This document shows positions 1-5,780 of a stretch of 18,622 nt of DNA, one piece after another; within the stretch, counting starts at the first letter, position 1, and each line of letters begins with the position of its first letter. Location of the stretch: NCBI GenBank assembly GCA_900769955.1, contig CAAGIP010000027.1:1-18622 (forward strand), written 5' to 3'. The stretch is from Spirochaetia bacterium (lineage in GTDB: Bacteria; Spirochaetota; Spirochaetia; Sphaerochaetales; Sphaerochaetaceae). The notes beneath the pieces were generated by a model. The model was not told the origin of the DNA. It made no database searches and saw only the letters and a list, made by a program, of their open reading frames with translations. The position numbers and the translations under genes were made by a program.

Positions 1-221
1 AGTATAGGCTTCGCACATAGGAATATCCCAAGAAGAGCGAAAATGGCAAACTCAGCTAAGAAAGCCACATTGTTCTTTATGTCCTTAATGAAGGAACTTA
101 CTGACGTAATAAGACGGCCGTAGATTCCAAGTACCATGGCCATTGATCCTCCGGAAACACCTGGAACCATCATCGTGGAGCCCACGATAAAACCTTTAAT
201 AATTGTTTCTGGATGTAACAT
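1..221 (-). CDS. DUF368/PopT-family membrane protein, N-terminal part (cut by window edge)
   Basis: Reading the minus strand from an ATG at 221 gives 73 residues that run off the left edge. They open with MLHPETIIKGFIVG and then STMMVPGVSGGSMAMVLGIY, which matches the N-terminal signature of the DUF368 family (a GF-x-G segment, then PGVSGG and a LGIY motif). Members are polytopic inner-membrane proteins; some, named PopT, have been shown to return undecaprenyl phosphate across the membrane for reuse in peptidoglycan synthesis. The visible part holds the first conserved motif and the beginning of a second hydrophobic segment (around residues 53-70). No Shine-Dalgarno sequence precedes the ATG. 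An in-frame ATG further upstream at 260 lies inside the terminator hairpin of the preceding gene, so I prefer 221. Family assignment is fairly sure; the substrate is inferred from the family. Confidence 0.8.
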   Translation of the reverse strand, partial: MLHPETIIKGFIVGSTMMVPGVSGGSMAMVLGIYGRLITSVSSFIKDIKNNVAFLAEFAIFALLGIFLCAKPI

Positions 222-240
222 GAAAGTAATACTACTATGT

Positions 241-273
241 TTAAATAAAATAAGCCACATCCGAAGATGTGGC
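241..273 (-). terminator. Rho-independent terminator of the lipoprotein/OMP operon
   Basis: On the minus strand an 8-bp perfect stem, GCCACATC and GATGTGGC, closes a TTCG tetraloop and is followed by TTATTTTATTT. It lies 20 bp after the stop codon of the outer-membrane protein gene and separates it from the DUF368 gene. Confidence 0.85.
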
Positions 274-293
274 CCATAAACCAATGGAACAGA

Positions 294-1523
294 TTATCTC
301 TCCCAGAAGAGGTTCATTCTTACCGTAAGAGCATCAACAGGCTTGTCAAGGAGTTTCTCACCGAACTCGAGGCGATAGTATGATGCTTCGAGGTGGATGA
401 TGTTCAGGACGTTGATGCCTGCACCGATTGAAACATAACCGCCGTTGAGACCAGCTCTGAGCTCAAGGAGCTTAAAGAGTTCAACTTCAAGACCTGCTCT
501 CATGTGGGCAAGAATGTTTGTACCGGAGAAATCCTGGCAGAGACCTACGACATCTACAAGGTCAATTGCAAGGTTGGGGTTTGCAAGCCAGGAAAGACCA
601 TATTTGGGTTTCCATCCGAAACCGAAATCAACAGTCATCGGGCTCTTGATTGTGATTTTTCCGTTCATGATGTCTTTAAGATTGTCTTTTGCATCAGTGA
701 GACTGTCCATTACCTGAGCCTTGAAATTACCGTTGATGTTTCTGACAACGGTACTGAATGTGAATCCGGCTGGAAGGTTGAGGTTAAAACCGAGATCAAC
801 AGGGATTGAATAAGCGAACATGAGCGGCTTGTTTTCTGTGAGCTGCTTTACGATCTGATCCATGTTGTTTATGTTGCTGAGAACGTAATTGGCATCAAGC
901 TTGTCATAATAAGCCTTGACATTGAGTCTTGCTGCAACACCTACATCAAAGTTGATCGCAGAATCCCTCATGAATCTGAGGCCTAAGCCTGCTGACATCA
1001 CGACATCAACTTCAGGAATTACGGAAACATCGATAGCACTGGTTGCAGGTGTGTATGTAAGCATATTCACCTGTGCGTCAGAGGCAAGAGCAAGACGACC
1101 AAGCTTTGCACCGACACCGGCATCCATGGTCATTATGTTATTGTATCCGGATTTTCCGAAGATACCAAGAACTGTCTCAGCATACTTGCCGATATCATCC
1201 TTGATGGAACTTGCGTTATCGATGATACCTGTTGCAACGAGATCACGTGCATTGTAGAGAGTGATCGCAATGTTAGGTACGTTCCAGACAAGGCCCTTCT
1301 CACCGAGAGAAGCAGGGTTCACATAAAGTGCATCCTGATTTGATCTCAATGCGATACCTGCACCGCCCATGGAAAGCATCCTTGCACTGGTTTTTCTGTA
1401 AGGATTTGCAACGAGCTTATAGGCAGCATCTGTATCGGGTGTAAATGCAGTGGCAGCAAACACGGATGAAACTGAGACTGCGATAAGTAATGTGATTGCT
1501 AAAACTTTCTTAAAACTTTTCAT
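294..1523 (-). CDS. Outer-membrane beta-barrel protein, FadL/UPF0164-like
   Basis: The product is a predicted secreted outer-membrane barrel of 409 residues. A signal peptide is clear (MKSFKKVLAI, a hydrophobic core, then a VFA-A cleavage site near residue 23). Mature residues about 45-75 contain SARMLSMGGAGIAL followed by DALYVNPASLG, the N-terminal signature of the FadL/PorV/UPF0164-type barrels common in Treponema. The rest is rich in alternating, glycine-containing strands, as expected for a barrel. I chose the ATG at 1523 rather than the in-frame GTG at 1532, because AGGGG at 1532-1536 sits 8 nt before the ATG and overlaps the GTG. The gene starts 15 bp after the stop of the upstream lipoprotein gene, so the two are one transcription unit ended by the hairpin at 241-273. 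Substrate or ligand is unknown; transport of hydrophobic compounds is only a family-level suggestion. Confidence 0.75.
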   Translation of the reverse strand: MKSFKKVLAITLLIAVSVSSVFAATAFTPDTDAAYKLVANPYRKTSARMLSMGGAGIALRSNQDALYVNPASLGEKGLVWNVPNIAITLYNARDLVATGIIDNASSIKDDIGKYAETVLGIFGKSGYNNIMTMDAGVGAKLGRLALASDAQVNMLTYTPATSAIDVSVIPEVDVVMSAGLGLRFMRDSAINFDVGVAARLNVKAYYDKLDANYVLSNINNMDQIVKQLTENKPLMFAYSIPVDLGFNLNLPAGFTFSTVVRNINGNFKAQVMDSLTDAKDNLKDIMNGKITIKSPMTVDFGFGWKPKYGLSWLANPNLAIDLVDVVGLCQDFSGTNILAHMRAGLEVELFKLLELRAGLNGGYVSIGAGINVLNIIHLEASYYRLEFGEKLLDKPVDALTVRMNLFWER

Positions 1524-1538
1524 CTTTGTCACCCCTAT

Positions 1539-3020
1539 TTAGTTCTTCATGTCATTAATGAGCTTTTCCAGCCACTGATCAAGTGATTCAATTTCCACAT
1601 CAGTAGATGAAATATTCAGTGCTGAAAGAAGATCCTTGACACTCAGACCGCCTGCAGTAAGCATATTGTCTGCTGTCTTTGCCACATCGACCAGTTTTTT
1701 CAAAGTATCAATCGTGAAATCCTTATAATTTGCTGTCGAAGCATTACCCTGTAAGAAATCTGACAGGAATCCTTTATAATCCTCTGCCTCAATGACGTAT
1801 TTCGTAAAAAGGTTAGGTGATGAAGAAACAATATCATTCAGGAGGGATGCAAATGAAACAAAATTTTTAGGTGAAACTTCTAATTTTGTTGACGGATCTA
1901 GAAGTGTTGCGAATAGTGCTGCATTTGCAAACTCAAGAACAGAACCTGTTGTTGCTGTCGCCTTAAGAGAGGAATCAGTGACCTTGTTTCCACCGATAAC
2001 AGCATATGTCAGGTTTCTTGACTCAACCATATTCTTATATGAATTGTAGCGTGAAGGATACTTATCAGGATCAGTTCCGAGGCTGTTCTTAATCAGGTTG
2101 ATGAAGAGCTTTTTTATTTCTGGAGGCATAATTTTATCATCAATTTCTATTACTGCCTTTGATCCAGAAGAAGATGCACTTGAAAGAATATCGAAAAGAC
2201 CTTCCGTCTGGAGGATGTCAACACTGCCTGATGCAATCTTCGCAGTTGCATAGAGAGTAAGTGTGTCATCAATAAGCTCCTTGACCTGAGGATTCTTCAG
2301 AGCTTCTTCAGTTCCTGCAGACTTTGCGATGGCTTCAGATGCTTTCGCAGCAGATACTGCAATATTGGTAAGGAGCTGAGCCTGAACCTTATCTGCTTCA
2401 GTAATCACCGCTGTTTCATTTTTTGCAGTTTCAGCAAGCTGCTTGGAAAGCCCCTCCAAAATGGATGTTACCTGCTTTACCTCATCTGAAGCAGTTTCTG
2501 TTTTAAGCTTGCTTACGACTGAGTCAATAGCACCCGAGGTGACTGCCATCGTTCCCTGAACTGCTGCTTTTTCTTTCTCACTGACTTCTTTCTTCATCTG
2601 GTCTTCAAGAGCTTTCTTGCTTGCATCATTTGTAGCACTGTTGATTGCCTTCTTGAATTCAGCTTTCTGGGTTTCAGTCTGAGGAGCAAGGACTGCCTTA
2701 CTGGCAATTTCGGCAAGTTTGGTGTCCTCCAGCTTTATCTCAATTTCAGCCTCAGCCAGAACCTTAAATTCTTCGTGGGTAGATAAGTCGATCGTGCCGT
2801 CTTCTTTGACTTCAACTGTGGACTGTTTGCTTTCCATTGCCTTAAGGGCATTGTCAGCTGCGGATGTATCAGGTTTAACCATGCCTGCCTGTTCAAATAC
2901 ATTTGTGTTAGTGCTGTCCATAACCTTTAACAGCGTATCAGTAATGCTTCCGCTGCAAGAGACAAACATAAACAATGTGACTAAGAGCAGTGCACACACG
3001 GAAATTATGTTCTTTTTCAT
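1539..3020 (-). CDS. Large helical lipoprotein of unknown function
   Basis: The 493-residue product starts with a short basic segment and a hydrophobic core ending in a lipobox, FVSC, so Cys22 is the likely lipidated residue. The next residue is serine, not aspartate, which would allow export to the outer membrane by the E. coli rule. The mature part is dominated by Ala, Lys, Glu, Ser and Thr and looks largely alpha-helical; residues about 85-270 look like long amphipathic helices. I recognise no enzymatic motif. AGGAGG at 3025-3030 lies 4 nt before the ATG, and a good promoter with an inverted repeat lies further upstream (3038-3083). The barrel gene follows by 15 bp. A lipoprotein paired with an outer-membrane barrel suggests a joint envelope role, but the function is not visible from sequence. 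Confidence 0.75.
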   Translation of the reverse strand: MKKNIISVCALLLVTLFMFVSCSGSITDTLLKVMDSTNTNVFEQAGMVKPDTSAADNALKAMESKQSTVEVKEDGTIDLSTHEEFKVLAEAEIEIKLEDTKLAEIASKAVLAPQTETQKAEFKKAINSATNDASKKALEDQMKKEVSEKEKAAVQGTMAVTSGAIDSVVSKLKTETASDEVKQVTSILEGLSKQLAETAKNETAVITEADKVQAQLLTNIAVSAAKASEAIAKSAGTEEALKNPQVKELIDDTLTLYATAKIASGSVDILQTEGLFDILSSASSSGSKAVIEIDDKIMPPEIKKLFINLIKNSLGTDPDKYPSRYNSYKNMVESRNLTYAVIGGNKVTDSSLKATATTGSVLEFANAALFATLLDPSTKLEVSPKNFVSFASLLNDIVSSSPNLFTKYVIEAEDYKGFLSDFLQGNASTANYKDFTIDTLKKLVDVAKTADNMLTAGGLSVKDLLSALNISSTDVEIESLDQWLEKLINDMKN

Positions 3021-3024
3021 AATT

Positions 3025-3030
3025 CCTCCT
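3025..3030 (-). promoter_or_regulatory. Shine-Dalgarno of the 493-aa lipoprotein gene
   Basis: AGGAGG on the minus strand, 4 nt before the ATG at 3020. It is the strongest ribosome-binding site in the left part of the window. Confidence 0.8.
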
Positions 3031-3037
3031 ATAAATA

Positions 3038-3076
3038 TTTATCGGATATGCTAATTATAGAATCATATCCGATAAA
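3038..3076. repeat. 13-bp inverted repeat around a -10 box (operator candidate)
   Basis: TTTATCGGATATG at 3038-3050 and its exact reverse complement CATATCCGATAAA at 3064-3076 are separated by 13 bp that contain the -10 hexamer of the lipoprotein operon. The right arm lies in the promoter spacer and the left arm covers the expected start site. An A-run follows the right arm on the plus strand, so this is not a terminator for the minus-strand genes that surround it. A regulator binding site is the simplest reading; the cognate protein is unknown. Confidence 0.6.
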
Positions 3077-3083
3077 AAAACAA
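3054..3083 (-). promoter_or_regulatory. Sigma-70-type promoter of the lipoprotein/OMP operon
   Basis: On the minus strand a perfect -10 hexamer TATAAT occupies 3054-3059, with TTGTTT as a weak -35 at 18-nt spacing (3078-3083). Expected start is near 3047, giving a leader of about 27 nt containing AGGAGG. The -10 box lies in the loop between the arms of a 13-bp inverted repeat. Confidence 0.6.
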
Positions 3084-3125
3084 TGGTAAGTTTCGAAGGT
3101 TACATTAATTCAGTATGTGTAATAA

Positions 3126-3737
3126 TCAGCTGAACAGCTGTCCTTCAAGTTTGATTTTTTCCTTGTATGGAAATGATGTATCAAACTCATCAGCTTTCTG
3201 TTCATCAACATAATAAATTGGAGGTGTTATATAGTCCGCACCATCAGAGTCGGAAAGATATCCCTTCTCCAGTTCCCTGCATAGCAGGAAGTCCACTGTC
3301 TGGCCATGATAGAGAATCCCCTTATCGCATGCCTTTGTAAAACCGAGCTTACCATAGAAATCGATATTTCCTTCCATCAGAAGTGCTTTTATGCCATATT
3401 CCTTTGCCTTATTCATTGCATAGGCAAGAAGGACTGTGCCGTAGTTTTTCCTCTTTTTGTCGGGCCTTATCCCGATAGGACCAAAGGTTGCAATCGGTAG
3501 CCTTGAACCATCTTTCATAATGAGCTCAGCTTCATGGAACACCACCTGCCCTATCAGTTCCCCGTCTTCTTCCATTACGAAATTGAGATCTTTTATGAAT
3601 CCCGGAGATTCCCGCATGACGTGAAGCACATAGTGTTCAAGGCACCCTGGTTTATACACATTCCAGAATGCTTCCCTTACAAGGTTTTCATTATTCCTTT
3701 CATCACTCTTTTCTTCTCTTCTTATAACAAGACTCAT
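3126..3737 (-). CDS. GNAT-family N-acetyltransferase
   Basis: The 203-residue product has a GNAT fold. Residues 20-45 (REAFWNVYKPGCLEHYVLHV) are characteristic of a YhbS-like subfamily. Residues 82-105 carry the FGPIGIRP beta-4 strand and an R-K-N-Y-G-T stretch in the place of the acetyl-CoA pyrophosphate-binding loop; this loop departs from the usual Q/R-x-x-G-x-G/A. Residues 126-133 (DFYGKLGF) match the conserved FY-x-K-x-GF motif. Members transfer an acetyl group from acetyl-CoA to an amine; the substrate here is not predictable. CGGAGG precedes the ATG by about 8 nt, and the start lies 2 bp after the stop of the tetR gene, so both are translated from one mRNA. No terminator is visible after the stop, so read-through into the lipoprotein operon is possible. 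Confidence 0.85.
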   Translation of the reverse strand: MSLVIRREEKSDERNNENLVREAFWNVYKPGCLEHYVLHVMRESPGFIKDLNFVMEEDGELIGQVVFHEAELIMKDGSRLPIATFGPIGIRPDKKRKNYGTVLLAYAMNKAKEYGIKALLMEGNIDFYGKLGFTKACDKGILYHGQTVDFLLCRELEKGYLSDSDGADYITPPIYYVDEQKADEFDTSFPYKEKIKLEGQLFS

Positions 3738-3739
3738 AG

Positions 3740-4342
3740 TTAAACCTCCGTATATCTTGATTTGAATGTCTGATACTGTTTTCTCAGTCTTTCCACAAGG
3801 CCTACCCTGTCAGCACTGTGATCAGACATGGAAAGCATTGTGAAGAAGGGAGCAAAGAACTCAATTGAAAGCTGTTTTGCATCACAGGTTTTGATCTTCC
3901 CCTCCTCCATCAGAGATGTAAGTATCTTTTCAGTGTATTCCAGCGGACCATTCATGAATACATCCTGATAGAGATGAATCATCTCTGCATTCCTGAACTG
4001 TTCAAGTGTCACCATTCTCCTGAATGATGAACCGAAATCATCAAGGATGAAGAACTGGAACTGCTTAAGGGTGAACTCGATCAGGTCATCGATTGATGAA
4101 ACATGATAATCTCCTTCCTTCTCAAGAGGAAGGTTACTGTTTTCCGCATTTTCCCTGTCTTCACCTATAACTCTTGCAAGAATATCCCTGAAGATTGCTT
4201 CCTTGCTTTCATAATGTCTGTACAGTGCTCCTTTTGTTACTCCAAGTTCAGTGGATAGCATTTCCACTGAGACTGCGTCAAAGCCGTATTTACTGAACAG
4301 TCCCAGGGCCGTTCTCAGTATTTTTTCCTTTGTAGTCTTCAT
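3740..4342 (-). CDS. TetR/AcrR-family transcriptional regulator
   Basis: The product (200 residues from the preferred start) is a one-component repressor of the TetR type. Residues 1-47 form the DNA-binding domain: TKEKILRTALGLFSKYGFDA, then VSVEMLSTELGVTKGALYRH, then the YESKEAIF segment that links to the helical ligand domain. The ligand-binding part (from about residue 60) is not informative. I start at the ATG at 4342 (MKTTKEKI), which matches the usual N-terminus of the family. The in-frame codon at 4360 would add six residues and would put the start inside an operator-like repeat. Two copies of a GTAAAC-N4-GTTTAC palindrome overlap and follow its own promoter, which indicates autorepression. 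The acetyltransferase gene follows 2 bp after the stop and is the likely co-regulated effector. The inducer is unknown. Confidence 0.9.
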   Translation of the reverse strand: MKTTKEKILRTALGLFSKYGFDAVSVEMLSTELGVTKGALYRHYESKEAIFRDILARVIGEDRENAENSNLPLEKEGDYHVSSIDDLIEFTLKQFQFFILDDFGSSFRRMVTLEQFRNAEMIHLYQDVFMNGPLEYTEKILTSLMEEGKIKTCDAKQLSIEFFAPFFTMLSMSDHSADRVGLVERLRKQYQTFKSRYTEV

Positions 4343-4352
4343 ATTTCCCAAT

Positions 4353-4392
4353 GTAAACAAACGTTTATAAATATAAGTAAACGACTGTTTAC
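4353..4392. promoter_or_regulatory. Tandem TetR operator candidates
   Basis: GTAAAC-GACT-GTTTAC (4377-4392) is a perfect 6-4-6 palindrome. GTAAAC-AAAC-GTTTAT (4353-4368) is a second copy with one mismatch. They are offset by 24 bp. One covers the spacer and -10 of the tetR promoter, and the other covers the predicted start site and early leader. Size, symmetry and position fit autorepression by the downstream TetR protein. Confidence 0.65.
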
Positions 4393-4404
4393 ATTATTTG
4401 TCAA
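4376..4404 (-). promoter_or_regulatory. Candidate tetR promoter
   Basis: On the minus strand TTGACA (4399-4404), a 17-bp spacer and a 4/6 -10 hexamer TTTACT (4376-4381) place the start near 4369. The first palindromic operator fills the spacer and touches the -10. Confidence 0.5.
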
Positions 4405-4578
4405 GACTTAAAATGACTGAATTTCAGGGACGTATTACATAATTATTTGGAATATATAAAATTGCACATTGTTTCCGCTTCGTGCTGAATATAGTTTTTA
4501 TCAATGCACGATAAAATAATGTATCTTTTACGACAGAAATGAGTTATATTCCATATTGATATTATTTATGGAGGATTT

Positions 4579-5670
4579 ATGAACAGACATAAACTATCGA
4601 TTGTTTTACTCGCACTTCTGATGACCGCACTGCTCTTTTCATGCAGTAACAAAACTCCCGAAGCATCTGCAGTTGGACTCACGGTAGGACGGGTTGGATC
4701 TGTTTTTGCTGACCCGGGATACAAGTACGATATTGCATACAAAAATGGTTCCAACAGATACATTGCAGATGTTACTGTAAGCCTGTCCAATGGATCATAC
4801 AGGTATCCGACATCACTTAAAGGCGAATTATTAAAAAAGAACGGTGCTGAATGGGAAAGCGTACAGAAAAACATCACAGGACAGATAGTTTTTACCGAAG
4901 GCGGTACATATAAAGTAAAGTATACTGCTGATGGTTTTACTGCTGATACAGGCGAATTCCCTGTTTACAAACCTGGTGAACTATATGATTTCTCAGCTAC
5001 CAAAGATGCTTATGCAGAAGGTGCTCAGATGACCAAAACAGACTTCACCTACACCTACTGCTACAAAGACGCAAGCGGTTCCATTGGTTTAACAAATAAT
5101 GTTTCCGGAAGAGATGTAGCCATTTACACTCGTGATGAGCCATTCTCTTGGATTACCATGCTTGATGATCAGGACACATACAGGTCTGCGGATAAAGTTT
5201 TAGCAGGTATACTAATCGAGAGTCCTGAGAATCCTGAAGGATTTGTAAAAATGGAAATTGAAATCAAGGTTCTGCAGAACTGTCCGTCAGATATTAAGAG
5301 CCTTGCATATTATAAGCCAAAGAGCGGAGCATCAGGTACTTATGAATTCTCAGGTAACATATACAAGAGATTCTATAATGACGGAAAGCTTATCGGAAAA
5401 AATGCAATCCTCAGTAAAAAAGGTTCCGAAGTGGTGATTGCTGAAGATTATTCCATTAATATTAGTGAATTCATTGAAAGCGAGGAAACCCTTACTCCAG
5501 CTCAGCTGCAGGAAAAATACAATACAGCTACATGGTCACCTGCATCCGCAGAAACATTTGGTGAACGAACAGATATTACAACAAACGGATACTTCCTGTT
5601 GAAAATACTTATTGATGAACAGGCAATTACATCAAATAATCCTGCATATATCAGAGTCCGAACCAAATAA
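4579..5670 (+). CDS. Lipoprotein of unknown function
   Basis: The 363-residue product starts with MNRHKLSIVLL, a hydrophobic core and the lipobox LFSC, so Cys22 is the probable lipid-modified residue; Ser-Asn follow, giving no inner-membrane retention signal. The mature protein looks beta-rich: residues about 40-130 hold repeated aromatic and Gly-Thr-Tyr segments (for example the EGGTYKVKYTADGF stretch), compatible with one or two Ig-like or cell-surface domains. No catalytic motif is visible. GGAGG at 4570-4574 lies 4 nt before the ATG. The gene is divergent from tetR across 236 bp, and a strong bidirectional terminator follows. Within the intergenic region I could not identify a convincing -35/-10 pair for this gene. 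Function not recognised. Confidence 0.75.
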   Translation: MNRHKLSIVLLALLMTALLFSCSNKTPEASAVGLTVGRVGSVFADPGYKYDIAYKNGSNRYIADVTVSLSNGSYRYPTSLKGELLKKNGAEWESVQKNITGQIVFTEGGTYKVKYTADGFTADTGEFPVYKPGELYDFSATKDAYAEGAQMTKTDFTYTYCYKDASGSIGLTNNVSGRDVAIYTRDEPFSWITMLDDQDTYRSADKVLAGILIESPENPEGFVKMEIEIKVLQNCPSDIKSLAYYKPKSGASGTYEFSGNIYKRFYNDGKLIGKNAILSKKGSEVVIAEDYSINISEFIESEETLTPAQLQEKYNTATWSPASAETFGERTDITTNGYFLLKILIDEQAITSNNPAYIRVRTK

Positions 5671-5731
5671 TCAGGTTTTGACCTTAAAAAATTATTCAGC
5701 TGAGAATAACGGCTTTATTTTATGCATATAC

Positions 5732-5762
5732 AAAAGATCCCGGCTTGTGACCGGGATCTTTT
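5732..5762. terminator. Bidirectional terminator between the lipoprotein gene and ppdK
   Basis: AAAAGATCCCGG and CCGGGATCTTTT form a perfect 12-bp stem with a 7-nt loop. A-runs and T-runs on both flanks make it work in both directions. It lies 61 bp after the plus-strand lipoprotein stop and 19 bp after the minus-strand ppdK stop, and serves both convergent genes. Confidence 0.9.
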
Positions 5763-5780
5763 CTTCAGAACTTGTTGTTA

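Noticed and set aside
3038..3083. Inverted repeat as a terminator of the GNAT gene
   Set aside because: On the minus strand the T-run precedes the stem instead of following it, and a perfect TATAAT lies in the loop, so a promoter/operator reading is better.
4440..4578. Promoter for the plus-strand lipoprotein
   Set aside because: Several AT-rich -10-like hexamers are present, but none has a convincing -35 at 16-18 bp, so I make no call.
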